Positions 45,714 to 57,580 of a stretch of DNA of 64,000 nucleotides are shown here, piece after piece. Position 1 is the stretch's first letter. Every line of letters begins with the position of its first letter. The stretch lies in the NCBI GenBank assembly GCA_964030785.1, contig OZ034970.1, forward strand, positions 3,477,911-3,541,910, written 5' to 3'. Below the pieces are notes generated by a model, which was given only the letters and a program-made list of their open reading frames with translations, had not been told where the DNA came from and searched no databases. This DNA comes from Siderastrea siderea. Taxonomy: Eukaryota > Cnidaria > Anthozoa > Scleractinia > Rhizangiidae. The position numbers and the translations under genes were made by a program.

Positions 45714-48569
45714 CTTTAGAGAAGCAAAATACGTCGCAAGTTGTTTAAATTAAAATAGGCATTAAAAAAAGATAGAAAAATGAGAAAGGGTGAAAGTTAC
45801 ATAAATAACAAGAACACTCGTTTCAAAATTTAATACTAGACTAAATTAAGGCAGTGAACTGGCTGGCAAAGAATATAAATAGTCCGAAATTTGGGTGCCA
45901 AATTACAGTAGAAGAGGTTTCCGTCCATAAGAGTGAAAATATAGTAAAAGATATAGATATTATTGTTTTCGACCTCTTGAGTGGTTAAGCAGTTTGTAGT
46001 ATCTTTTTTTTTTCAAATTTTGTATATTCTATTAGTTTCATGAGAAAAGGAATTTATTTTACGGGAACTTTCTTTATAAACCAGTGGTTTTGTTCTGTTC
46101 ATTTTTCCCTTAAAGATAAGCAAGGTTGCAATTTCCGATAAAAGTGGTATAGCAATTTTGGTACCAAAGATTTTTGGAAAGATGTAGGTGTAGATTCCCG
46201 CAGTTTTGTTAAATCTTGTACTTTCAATTGCATCCATTGACGACTGCAAACAACACAGACATTAGCGTGATATATTTAACTACTAAAGCAACGACATCAG
46301 GCGAAATTAGTCGCGTAATTTGAATAATTGAGAATGTAGTGTATTTATTCTTTTAATCGGGGGGGGAGGGGGTAAATGATGTGATAGTTTTTGTAATCTA
46401 AAATGTATAGTTTGTGCATTATTAACGAGAATTGTTATCTTTAGTATAATTTCCTTTCATAAAGAATAATAGAATTAATGGGCTTCAACAAATTCTATTT
46501 ATTTAGACTATGTATATACTAGTCTTTGAACAAATATGTTTTCTATTTAAATAATTGGCTCTCTGGGTAGCGATTTTTTGCTGGTAAAATGCTTAACAAG
46601 TCAATTTAAAAAAAAAAACCACGAGAGATCACGTGCGACCGCTCGCCGTTAGAGTTGTAGAGCCTACTTTGTACCCAGGCGCTTCTGGGTTTTTGGCAGG
46701 AGAGCGAAGGTCTGGGAAAGCTTCGCGGAAAGCGCAAGGTACCAAGGGATCCCTTTGCGCTTTCCTAATAATCCCACGTGGAGGAGGAAGCGCTTGGGAA
46801 CGATGCAGTTGCAGCACGGCTGTGGAGGACGTTAATAGCGTTTATTTCATGGATGCAAATGTATAGGAGTTCAGTTCTGTTACCAGAACTCGCCCAATCC
46901 CGGCTAAGCTTTATTGAGCGTTAACAAACCTCTCTAGCGTTTAACCCCCCTAGTGGGGTGTAGGTGGTGAGTGGTGATGTTAACAGGTCTAAAGAGAATC
47001 AGAAGACTTGCCTAACCCCTCCCTGCTTAAGGGGCTAAATCCTCGGTGTACTTTATGGAGACTTAGCAAATCACTCGAGGGTTAAACACCTCTAGTAAGG
47101 TGTACTAGGTGAGTTCTGGTCACAGGTATAAAAGGAATTAATAGGTGAGACTTGCGTAGTGTTAAATAGGAGGAATTACCTTTGGAAATAAAGGTTTCTG
47201 TGTAGTCATTTTAATAACTGGTTTCTAAATATTTAACTTGGGTTCAGTCAAACGAGATGATGATGCCGCAGAGACTTGCCGAGGCATTTCAAGGGTTAGC
47301 CTGCGAACAGGCTTGCCGGAGCACTCAGGCGGCTGGGGCAAAAATGGAATACGACACATTTTGATGGGTTCTCGCCTATCGTGTGAACAAAAACGATCGA
47401 AAACGCCAGTGACAAACAAGACTTGTGAAAAGAAAGTGGAGACTTGAAAACGCATCGTTTGTTGTGGACGGTTGAGAACGTATCGTTTTGAAAACGCATC
47501 CCCGTATTGACTGCGAAAAGAGAATTGAGAAAAATAAACATCTTTCTACGCGTTTCGGCTATCGTCCACACTAGCTTAAATCAAAATCATCCTTTTTATT
47601 TCGTCTCCGTTTCGTTCGTTTCACACCGATAAGTTTTCAACTATCCACAGCGCTGAAAACGATAAACTTTCAAAACAATACATTTTCAAAACCTCTCCTT
47701 ATGAAACTATCTTTTGAAAGTCTCCATTGTAATCAGCGCTGTCGGTCGTGGTAGTGTGGGCGAGAGGCAAGAAAGCATAAAAAAGCGTGCGTTTCCACAA
47801 TGACGACAGGTCGTTAGATTATAGTCGTGCCCATTTTTTTTTACATCCCCCAAAAATATAAAATATGTCTTCTTTGTGAGCAATATTATCTTTTGTTTTT
47901 TCTTACAAGTGGCACTCGGGACGTCAGAAAGACCAAACTACAGTGAAGTGTTCATCCGCTAAATTGGTTGAAGGGCCAATACACGAGTGAAAAAACAATT
48001 GTTTGCTTTATTAAAAAGTCACCGCCGATTTTAACATCGTTTTAATACTGGTGTGATTGAGTCCAATACAAAGTTATGTTCTAGAAAATTAATTTTGTGG
48101 CTATGGTTGTTCTGTTCGCGACTCCATCGCCATGCGTGGGCATTTTAGAACACTAACAACACATCCGATGTCTATGTGAACTGCGACAAGGCTCCAGTTT
48201 TTTTTCGTTCCTGAGCAAACGAGATTTGAAAACCATTTCTTTCGCTGCAAACACGACACTAAAAGACCCCTTTTTCGAGCCATTATTGAAGCGTAAACAT
48301 TCAAGAGTGTGGAAACTAATATTAATGTAAACGAACCTCCCGTGAACCTCCACAACATCTCGACCACCCGAAATTTTGCCTTACAGAAAACATTTTCACA
48401 TCGCACACCAATATATCCTATTAACTCGAAAGGTATAATTTCACTATGTATCGATACTGGCACTTCACTGCAATATATTTCACTTTTTGAGATGGCTTGT
48501 TATTTCTTCCATCGCTAATTAATCATCCCATGCAAACCTTCGCGGTTTTTGATATTTCTTCATCGTCTT
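45714..48569. other. Intergenic, KIF16B 3' side to sHSP; no gene seen
   Basis: 45714-46600 is AT-rich and may hold the KIF16B 3' UTR, although I see no convincing polyadenylation signal close to the stop. 46920-47130 contains two related blocks (AACCCCCCTAGTGGGGTGTA and AACACCTCTAGTAAGGTGTA), probably repeat-derived. 47300-47760 has many AAAACG/CGTTTT motifs in both orientations and looks like a decayed non-autonomous DNA transposon. Short ORFs here have no recognisable domains. Confidence 0.45.
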
Positions 48570-48575
48570 TATAAA
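48570..48575 (+). promoter_or_regulatory. Probable TATA box of the sHSP gene
   Basis: TATAAA lies 57 bp before the ATG at 48632, which would place a transcription start near 48600. I looked for tandem GAA/TTC heat-shock elements upstream and found none I would defend. Confidence 0.5.
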
Positions 48576-48631
48576 CGAAGCGATTGCAGATCAGATCACA
48601 GTGTCGTAAGTACTGTTTTGTACAAGCCAAA

Positions 48632-49255
48632 ATGCAGCGCAAAAGGTCGGGTGATGAGAAAATCCATATCGCAACTTTAGACGTGCGAAACTACCGTCCT
48701 GATGAAGTAAGCCTTCGCGTCGAGGGAGACATTCTAGTGGTGAAAGCGAAGCATTACGCAGATGGAAGCTTTGGCTTTGAGCGAAATGAATTCCAACGCA
48801 CCTATCCTGTCCCTCAAGATGCTGACCCAGCCAGCATAACTTCAAAGATCTCCCAAGATGGATATCTAACCATAGAAGCAACCAAACGAGTGGTGAAATT
48901 AGCGGAAAACGATTTCGCGCTTGGCAGTTTTGAAACTCGCGCTGGAGAAGTCGCAAGGATCGACGACAAAAAATTCAGCGTTTTGTTGGATGTGACGAAT
49001 TTCAAGCCCGAAGAGATCAAAGTTAAAGTCGTAGGGAACGAGTTATCGGTCAGCGCAAAACACGAGTCCGAAACAGAAGGACATTTTACCTCTCGTCAGT
49101 TCAACCGACATTTCGTGCTGCCTAAAGACGTCGATATGACTTCTGTTATGTCTCGCCTCACTGAGGAGGGGAAACTCCTGGTTGAAGCGGAACGAAAAGC
49201 TCTGCCGCCGCCACAAGAAAGATTTATCAGCATCGAGAAAGACAAAAAAGCCTGA
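48632..49255 (+). CDS. Small heat-shock protein with two alpha-crystallin domains
   Basis: Single-exon gene of 207 aa. Domain 1 (about residues 8-92) runs from KIHIATLDVRNYRPDEVSLR through GFERNEFQRTYPVP to GYLTIEATK. Domain 2 (about 112-195) runs from FSVLLDVTNFKPEEIKVKV through FTSRQFNRHFVLP to GKLLVEAE. Each has the conserved Arg after the F-x motif (FQR, FNR). The C-terminus contains I-S-I, the I-x-I motif that contacts neighbouring subunits in sHSP oligomers. The N-terminal region before domain 1 is only a few residues. These proteins are ATP-independent chaperones that hold unfolding proteins. Start chosen: MQRKRSGDEK, the first ATG after the TATA box; an upstream in-frame extension from 48584 lacks an ATG. 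ATTAAA at about 49339 could serve as polyadenylation signal. Single-exon sHSP genes are common in animals. Confidence 0.93.
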   Translation: MQRKRSGDEKIHIATLDVRNYRPDEVSLRVEGDILVVKAKHYADGSFGFERNEFQRTYPVPQDADPASITSKISQDGYLTIEATKRVVKLAENDFALGSFETRAGEVARIDDKKFSVLLDVTNFKPEEIKVKVVGNELSVSAKHESETEGHFTSRQFNRHFVLPKDVDMTSVMSRLTEEGKLLVEAERKALPPPQERFISIEKDKKA

Positions 49256-51274
49256 AAATCAGTCACGGACTGACTTATATGCACATATCTCAGAATAATT
49301 GTCTTTCCAAAACTTGTAATCAATTAAGGGTACTTTGATTAAAGTGGTGTAAGTTTGAAGTAGGTATACTTTTGCAATTGTTCCAAAGAAATTAAGGTTT
49401 GCAGTAGCAATTTTCTTTTCAGGAATCAAGACACAGCTGTAACTTTTCAGTCGACAGTCATAACTTGTATCGCTCAACTTCGTCGTATAAAGTATCATAC
49501 TTTCTCAAACCAATTTCTAAAATCCAAACTGACTTGCTACAATCCGGGCCACAATTCCTTGAAGCACCTCACTGCCTCATTCAATTTTTATCAGATTGTA
49601 ACATTTTGGTGTTCGAAACAACATTGAAATGGGGACTGGGGAGCTAACTTTAAAAAGCTGTTTCAAGGTTTATCACCGGGATTGTAGCTACATGTTTTTG
49701 CTTCGCGGAGTTCTGATTGCCTCATTGTGCTGTTTGTGTCTGTTGGTCAGAGTAATTACTTTTAGTTTTGGATTTAAGACAATCAACTGAAGACCGCTCT
49801 AAATCTTATGAAATCCCTCCTAGACAGCTTGCTCTTACTAGAAAGAAAATTGGAGCATTGGAATTGCATTTCTTTGATACTGAGATGACAGGTGACCCCA
49901 GAAGCTAAGAAATTGTCTAGCCCGCGTGGCGAGCGCTAAAAGGGAAGGGCGCCTGGAGAGGGGAAATTATGCCTCCTCTTTTGGTGCCTGCCACGCAAGC
50001 TGAGAATTGTCTGTATCCCTTTCAGTTGCATCAGAGTAATAACACAGAGTCAATTTTTTAAAACTTTACATAAGAAACAATTATTTACACAAAGTTACAC
50101 ATTAAAGGAATTTGAAGCAGACTACGTGAGATTTTTCGCCACATATAGCCCGTTTTCAGTATGGTAGACAGTGGGAAGGAGAAAAATAACAGAGGAGGAA
50201 CGTGAATTAAAATAATACGCGCGGGGTCCAAGTGAAAAGGACTCGGGAAAGAACGAACCGGCGAGATTTATTCTTCTTTCGCAGTGGCCAGTGAAGTCCA
50301 GGTAGATTATATGAAACGTTGGCACTCTGGATGTACTGTGTTGTAAAATACAAAAGGTCCGTTCTTTGCTCAATGAGCTGTCAAATTGGACGACTGTGAA
50401 TTTAATTGAAACCGTTTTCTGTTTGCATCCTTGCATAACTTGTCGTTCCGGTTGGTTAGTCAGTGGTCCAGATATAAATACACGTCGATTATTTACACGG
50501 ACAAGGAGCCCTCTTGCAATAGCGTCACACTTTGAATGGTAAAATCCTGCCAAATAAGTCAAAGTCCTTCCAATAAGTCTTTCCAGTTGTATGACCTCTG
50601 CCTCAGCTGTTTCAGTTGAACGCTTATCTCGTCTTTAAGTCTGTTCACTGAAACTGAAAAACCACAGGCTTCATTGCAAAAAGAAACGATAATCAAAGTC
50701 ACAATCTTGCTCGTTTGCGAAATACAAAGTTATCGATAAATTTGGCCTTAAGGGTGCGGAAAAAGCTAAATTAGTTGTCGAGTACACATAGTTGTCTTTA
50801 GTCTGACCTTTCCAGCGTTAGCCCTTCGTCAGAGCGAACCAAGAAATTGTGGCTTGTGCTTGGTTTATATGGAGACCGGTGCATGGAGCTACGCTATTGG
50901 TAGGAACATGGTAGTTCCTGGATTCGCTCTGACAAAGGGCCAACGCTCGAAACGTCAGCTTTTCAATTTCTCTACCGTGGCCAATTTACCTTATTATCAA
51001 CTCAGTTGATAAATCTAACTTTTGTGTATCACTTCCCCACCGACGCAGCGCCACAGTTTCTTTTAGAAACAAACCCACTATCTCACTAGTCTGTCGAGGC
51101 CCTTACATGTTGGCAAGCTTTTGTGTGGGCGATTTATCCAGTTAGCTGTATCAACTGAGAACCCAAAACTGGATCAGTTTTATCACACAGAAAAAAAGAA
51201 ATTAATTAATTCATCGAGCTAGCCAAGTTTCCGTACCTTGTTTTAAATAATCTCAATACAACACTAGCTCGTAG
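49256..51274. other. Intergenic, sHSP to STYX; repeats only
   Basis: 49916-50008 carries CTAGCCCGCGTGGCGAGCGC and an imperfect inverse, a likely MITE remnant. 50122-50562 has a 146-codon minus-strand ORF with no domain I recognise. 50800-50995 is the palindromic element annotated separately. The STYX 3' UTR should occupy the right end. Confidence 0.45.
50800..50995. mobile_element. Penelope-like palindromic fragment with hammerhead-like motifs
   Basis: Two related blocks face each other. On the minus strand, CTGACGA (complement of 50826-50832) is followed after 13 bases by GAAA (complement of 50809-50812). On the plus strand, CTGACAA (50929-50935) is followed by GAAAC from 50949. The spacing and CTGANGA...GAAA core fit a hammerhead ribozyme; the plus copy has one core change. 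Assignment to Penelope-like elements is from memory. Confidence 0.6.
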
Positions 51275-54266
51275 TCAGTTGTCCATCAAATCATCCTTTG
51301 GTTCGTCTTCATAAGCTCGCTTCACTCCACCTTCGGAACAAAAAAAAGGAAAGAAACGAGTTACAAATCTTAAAACTGGTAAATATCTAAATCTTAACCG
51401 AGAAGAGTGAAAATTTTGATATCAACAAGAACGCATCGCTAACATTTTTATCCCTGAACAACCTAAATGCTGTTGACATTGTACGTGGAACACCTTCGCA
51501 CCTTCCTCGGCAATCTGCAGCAATTTTAGGACATTTTCGGGAAATGTTTGACGTAAAACTTTCACTCCAGCTTCGAATAATTTAGCTTATAAAATCTTCG
51601 GGCATTTTCGGGAAATGATTGACAATCCACGGAGATTCTGTAACAAAAACAGAATAACACATGGTAGCTGCCTGAAGATGTGAAATTGTGAAACTTCTCT
51701 AGCCACGTTCAACTCGGTACCTCATGCAAGCTTGATTCTCGGCCTTCTTCAGTTGGCCAGTTGAGGAGTCTCGTTATTCAAAATGTTGTCCATGTACCTT
51801 AGCCCCTAGAATTGACCCCTCATAAGTAGTTGTTGCGAGGATTTTCCTTTTTCATCAAACCAAATATAACAATAAAAACAGTTCTTAAAAAGTCGGGACA
51901 GGCCAACCGTCCCAAACCTCGTTCCCAGGGACTCGAGGACAAAGTTTCCTGGGAACGAGGTTGAACACTCCCCACCTTTCCCCAGTGGGACTGCCATCAA
52001 AGAGTTTTTCATATGTTTCTTCATGCTAGACCTTGTTCCAATTCATCAGGAATCGGATATGGAATTGAGATGAGCATGGTTGGCCGGTATTGAGGCATCA
52101 ACAACCTACTGTAACTTGCCTTCACCGTAATTGAGGAATTAATAATATTTAATTAATCCTTCCATGACTGCGGAATAGTAACTACAGCCCAGCGACGTCT
52201 TTTGTGTTTTCTACCTTTTAATGAACTTCCTCCCACTGTAAATTGAGATAAACGGACTAAAGCTGTACAACATGACCTACAGTAAATTCACAAAATTACC
52301 GCAGCTTCTTTTACCTTGATTTAGTCTTTCTCCCGAAGTTCTTGCTTGATAGTTTGCTAAATATATTGGCTCATATTCCTATACATAACAAACAAACTGT
52401 TAGAATATTAACCCTTTAAACCCCAATAGCAGGGCTTGAAGGTAAGGTAAGGTAGGTAAGTGTGAGCATCTAACTTCTCCTTACAATATCACTACTTGAT
52501 CAAACATACAGGTCACAAGAATAAAGGAAATGATCATCAAACATGAAGTGTCTTGATGTTTGTGCAAATTCTCCCAACTAGTACCATAAGGAACGTATGG
52601 AGAAGACTAAGGAGAATATGCATATTGATATTGGGGCTTAAAGGGTTAAAGAAATTCAAAACCACACCTCAGTTTGTCTCAGTCATTTGAGCCACAAACT
52701 TGTCTGACCATTCTTCTGCAATGACATCCCTGTCTCAAAACCTTGTTTATCCAACAACCCAGTTTATACAACCACATTGACGTTTATGGCCCCAGAAAGA
52801 TGGTGATAACAAGTTTGTTCTGTTTTAACGAGTCCTTGATGGTTGCCGTGCACAAACCCTAACAGTAGAGTTATCAGTGGCATACAGTGGATCGTTTCAA
52901 TGAAATATCTGTTGCTAAGGCATTAGGTAACTGTCTCAGAAATTTCATTTATTTGCGAAGAAAAGTCTAGCTTTCAAAACATGGTAAATTTAATCCCCTT
53001 TATATTTGGATAGACAAACATGTCGTTTACAGCACAACATAAGGTCAGCTAGCATTTTCAGATAGCCAACAGCAACTCCGAAATCTAGGGAATAAGATTT
53101 CATTCCCTAAAATTTTCTGAGACTTCAATTTTCGACTAGAGAATAAGAACAGATCAATCTATGTTTGTTGACTGCAAACAAAAACAACATTTAAAACAAT
53201 GTAGAACATAGAAAACAACGCTGTGGGTAGTTTGCTAGAATTTTTGTGCTGGGTGGAATTCTTTGAGCTGAATGTGAGTTGTAGAGAGGACATGATGGAA
53301 GATCAACATAATGGAGAGTTATTAATATCAATTATCAGATAATCAAGCATTTTGTAATATTAAATGAAAACTTGTCAAAGAGTATACCAATGTTTCCTTA
53401 GTGAACAAAGCCTTGCTTACCGTAAGTTGTTGAACAAAACCCTCATTAGGATTAATGCAAAATCTTCTTTGTTGAACATAATGAAATGCCTCCCTAATGA
53501 AAAAAAAAACATAAAAACAAAAATAAGAAACAAAGATTCTTGGGTGTTGCTGAGAGGTCCACGAGAGGAAACTAAAGAGACAAGGAAGTAGAATATAGAA
53601 ATTTCATGAGATGGTGGGAAGTGGCAGAAATGGAAAAAAAAGGTAAACAAGAATGCACCACATGCATTAAAATGGAACCCTTGTGCCCTACCCCCAGCTC
53701 CCACGTAAAATAAAATGTTATCGCAACTCAACATAAAACATGCATTCTTTTCTACACCCTGACTTTCAAATATCCCATTCTCAGTATTGATCACCTGGTA
53801 TGCCTGTGGCATTTTTTTGCCGGACGAGGCTAGAGCAAAAAGGGATGGTTGGGGAGGAATTGCTCACGAAAAAATAGAAAAGAAACAATCAAATGTTTAA
53901 TACTAGAAACAGTCTTTCCTTGGGGGTACTTGTACTCTGGGAATTTTGGTTGGGGTGTGCCATGTCTCAAAGGTAAAAGTCTACAAACCAATAAGTAAAC
54001 CACATTGGCTAGACTAAGGGTGAGCGGTGATGATCATTTATGGAAGATCCCATTGTATTATTCTGAACAGGTATTTTAACATTTACTTTTTTTACCTGTA
54101 TGTTAATCCATAAGTTTCCATTATAAAGGCTATCATTAATGCGGCACTGCAAAAAAAAGAAAACAACATTGTTAAGTAAATAACAGATGTAGTTAAATCT
54201 GTATAATTTATGATTATGTTCATATCTGGTACACTAGTATTGCATTGGAACATGTGCAATGAAAGT

Positions 54267-54324
<58 letters not shown>

Positions 54325-57300
54325 GGTGGTGGTGGTTGCCATTATTACATGTTCACATCTTATGTACATTTAAATATATTCAAAATGACAAATGAAAAGA
54401 AGAAAACATTAATTCAAGGTTCAAAGAACTTGTAACCAACCTTCTTGATATTCCAGCATTTCCATGCAAAAGTACTTTTCCTAATAAAATAATGCAACAG
54501 TTCAATTCTATAACATTTTTTGCTTTGAGGTTGTTGCTGCTCTCCAAACTTTACATTAAAGGGGTGCATGCATTAGCAGCCCTAAGTGGTTTTCAGACAA
54601 TTTCAAGTAAAACAGTACTTTCAAAGGTACTCTGAACTTTCACTTTCGCAGGAATAAATTCACGTAAAATGAGTTGTCCTCTCTTATAAAAATATCAAGA
54701 TATTGTCACAGAAGCTTTTGTCAAATGATTAAATGCAATGTATCCAACATGTTTGTCAAGAAATAAAAAAAAATGAAAAACAGAAAATTAACCAACAAGT
54801 CACTAATAAGGCTTTTTCACATGCAAACCCTTCAATTTTATTGTTAGCAAAACTTGGCAGTGTAAAATGTCAGACTCCACTAACCTCCACTGCTTAAGCA
54901 GCTGTCAACAAAGGCTTTCACCTGAAGAAAACAAAAAAAAAACTGTCTGCTAGAATTCTTCATTTGAAATAACAGGGAGACCTGAACTCATCAAGTGTCT
55001 ATCACACATATATGAGAAGAAGAAAACAGCATTTTCACAAACCTTTGGAAAATGTGTGATTATGTTCTCTGTGGGTGAATCAGCTACATCTAATACCAAA
55101 TAGCTGAAAAAGGTAAACAAACAGTGTCACATGGGGTCATGAGCTGATCAGAAGTTCTTAGAAGGCAGTCAGCCTGACCTTTGCCCTACTTTGATTATTT
55201 TAGAAAGCATAAATAAATTGACTATCCAGGATTATTAACTACTCCCCCTTGGATAAAATGCTACCTGTCCACAGGGCTGGTGTAAATCTATTGCCACAGG
55301 GTTACCATTGTTATCTTGTCATGTTCCCCAACAATTCACCAGTTCACACTTTTAGCTTGGCATTTACATGTATAGATGAGACCTTAAATAAAATTGGGCT
55401 TTAATCAAAAAATACTTATTCTCAGGAGGAGAGAAGTGTTTTTTAGCTACAGACATTTATAAGCAAATGAACAATGATTTAACCATTTAACATATTATAA
55501 TATTAATTAATTCTTAAAACTAACAAAGTAAGAATTCATTTTAGAAAAAACCACTAAAAAACTTACTTGAAGAGTTGAGGGAAGTTGGGACGGACAAAGT
55601 TGGCTTCAATATTCTGTCTTATACAAACAATATGAGATATTCCGACTTGCCTTAGAACTCCTAGCTGCGGAGAAAAATAAGTCATTAATTAATTCATGAA
55701 AAGTATCTTGTGCCAATACTAATTTTCTTTTCACAGGATTAGTTTACCCTATAGTATTCACTCCTCTGATAAATTATCTGTCACTAAAACAGGATGTCCA
55801 AAATAGCACAAAAAAAATACAAAAAATCTTGTTAAATGTTAAACAAAGTCTAGTTAAAAAAAAAGATATATTATATTAACCCTTTAAACCCCAAGAGTGA
55901 CAAGCATCTAATTTCTTCTTACACTATCACTAGTTGATCAAATATACAGGTCATGAGAATAAAGGAAATGAACACCAGACATGAAATGTGTTGATCTTTA
56001 ACCAAATTCTCCCAACTAGTAACATAAGAAATATAAGGAGAACAATGAGGAGAATATGCATTTGGATATTGGGGCTTAAAGGGTTAATAACTAATGAAAG
56101 CTTTCTTACTTTGCTATTCATTGCTGCTGAGTATGGTCCTAAGTAAACACCTGGTACAATTTCCTAACAGAAAAAAATTGTGAGTAATAAATAAATAATT
56201 CATAAATAATAACGGACAATATTAACTTTGCAGCATTTAATTTTCATATTTATTGCTTGTACATTTGAATTTCCCCTTACAGACACCTCTCTTTTATGGA
56301 CAGTTCACTCTGTCCAAAAGAGAACAAAATTCAACTCAACCTCATCTGTATTACAGACACCTCTACCTCCACCACAGTGAATCCCTGTTCATAGGGTGTC
56401 TGTAAATTATAAAGAGGTTTAACTATGTCTGACTCTAAAATGTGACCTTACAAAGGTGAAATACTCCTAATGAATATAATCAAGTAGCATAGAATGTCCA
56501 CAAAAGTACAAATACCAATTACCTGCATTTCTCGCCTCTTAGAGTATGTCCAGTCCTGTGTAACAAAATTTTATGTGTTTATTGATCGCAGAGTTTCAAA
56601 AGACAACAAGTACATTTTAAGTTTAAAGGGCTCAGTAGCTTCTACAGGAGGATGACAACAGTATAATGCCAACAAATATCCCCAACTGATTGACCAGTTG
56701 ACTGACTGACTGACTGACTCACTGCCTGACTGTGTGATCAACCAACTGACTGACTGACTGACTGATTGTGTGGCCATCTGACTGACTGACTGACTGACTG
56801 ACTGACTGTGTGACCATTCAACGGACTGAGTTATTCATTGATCAACAAACTGACTGACCAACCAATTTACTGACCAGCTGAACTGAAATGATTGATTGAT
56901 TGTCTGACTGATTCATTATAATATTGACTGGCTGACTGACAGAATGATTGAATGAATGACTGTCAGAATGACGGACAGACGGATAGATTGATTGACATTG
57001 TGAGAACAATGGAATCTCTTTCTCTAATTAACTGTTGATTAAGCTTACTAAAACAATTGTTTAAGCTTAACAATCGAATGTCAAATAATCTCCTTTTGTC
57101 GACTGCTATGTATGAAAAGGTCGACCAATTCCTGTGGTAGAGATGACTGCTTGTTGGAAATCAGTGACAACAATAAAGAAAAGAAACAGCATTGCTCGAT
57201 TAAACATTCATTTAACCACCTACAACTGATATTTTTCAATAGCATAACAAATATCGATAGTTTTATCTGTAAATTTAATGTTTAATACAAGTAGCCAACT

Positions 57301-57424
57301 GAAATTTAACATTATGGTTTGCAAAGGAATACTTTAAGATGTCACTTACCACTAACTCATCCTTGTTTGGTATTTCTGGGAACTCTAGCTTGGGTATACA
57401 TTCAGGACTCGCTGCAGATTGCAT
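51275..57424 (-). CDS. STYX: STYX, serine/threonine/tyrosine-interacting pseudophosphatase
   Basis: Eleven exons (transcription order): 57350-57424, 56523-56555, 56110-56163, 55567-55664, 55043-55103, 54885-54921, 54441-54480, 54096-54146, 53421-53493, 52315-52378, 51275-51330. They total 642 nt, 213 aa plus stop, in one frame with GT/AG borders; human STYX is about 223 aa. Landmarks: IPKLEFPEIP, DWTYSKRREMQEIVPGVYLG, GISHIVCIRQNIEANF, NYLVLDVADSPTENII, HGNAGISRSAALMIAFIMET and RRFCINPNEGFVQQL. The HGNAGISRS loop is the dual-specificity phosphatase active site with glycine in place of the catalytic cysteine, the defining STYX feature, so the protein binds but does not cleave phosphotyrosine or phosphothreonine. 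In mammals it modulates ERK signalling and an SCF ubiquitin ligase. Introns hold two TTAA-flanked MITEs and simple repeats. It diverges from FKBP3 across 156 bp. Confidence 0.95.
51914..51962. repeat. Hairpin repeat
   Basis: AACCTCGTTCCCAGG and the exact inverse CCTGGGAACGAGGTT with a 19-bp loop. Shares its end with 23153-23211. Confidence 0.8.
52408..52649. mobile_element. TTAA-flanked MITE, piggyBac-like
   Basis: TTAACCCTTTAAACCCCAAT at the left and TTGGGGCTTAAAGGGTTAA at the right: inverse ends directly flanked by TTAA. About 240 bp, no ORF, in STYX intron 9's neighbourhood (between the exons at 52315 and 53421). A short duplicated GGTAAGGTAAGGTAGGTAAG stretch is near its left end. Confidence 0.85.
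54266..54337. repeat. (GAT)n(GGT)n compound microsatellite
   Basis: About 15 GAT units pass directly into about 9 GGT units. STYX intron. Confidence 0.97.
55876..56087. mobile_element. TTAA-flanked MITE, piggyBac-like
   Basis: TTAACCCTTTAAACCCCAAG and TTGGGGCTTAAAGGGTTAA. About 210 bp and closely similar in the interior to 52408-52649. It ends 23 bp from the STYX exon at 56110. Confidence 0.88.
56690..57000. repeat. Degenerate (TGAC)n array
   Basis: Long runs of TGAC/CTGA units separated by diverged versions. The 68-codon minus-strand ORF rich in S, V and Q comes from this repeat. Confidence 0.9.
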
Positions 57425-57580
57425 TTGGAAGAATCTACAATCTATAATTTTACAGGAAACTAAGAAACAGATAGAGAATTCTACATTTGCACAAATAAAA
57501 TTTACCACCAAAACAGAGTGAATGCCTGTCTGACCCAGACTCCCCGCTTCAGCCTCGTCTGGAAGTCGCAGCAAAACAAA
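57425..57580. promoter_or_regulatory. Putative bidirectional promoter of STYX and FKBP3
   Basis: 156 bp separates the two divergent start codons. The STYX side is AT-rich; the FKBP3 side is more GC-rich (CCCCGCTTCAGCCTCGTC). There is no evident TATA box at a suitable distance in either direction. Both 5' UTRs must also fit here unless one transcript starts inside the other gene. Confidence 0.6.

Noticed and set aside
50122..50562. 146-codon minus-strand ORF downstream of STYX
   Set aside because: No recognisable domain, no splice context and irregular composition. It lies next to repeats and is probably chance or UTR.
53417..53812. 131-codon minus-strand ORF
   Set aside because: It overlaps the true STYX exon 53421-53493 in a different frame; only that exon has homology.
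56571..56777. ORF with S-V-S-Q repeats
   Set aside because: Translation of the TGAC simple repeat.
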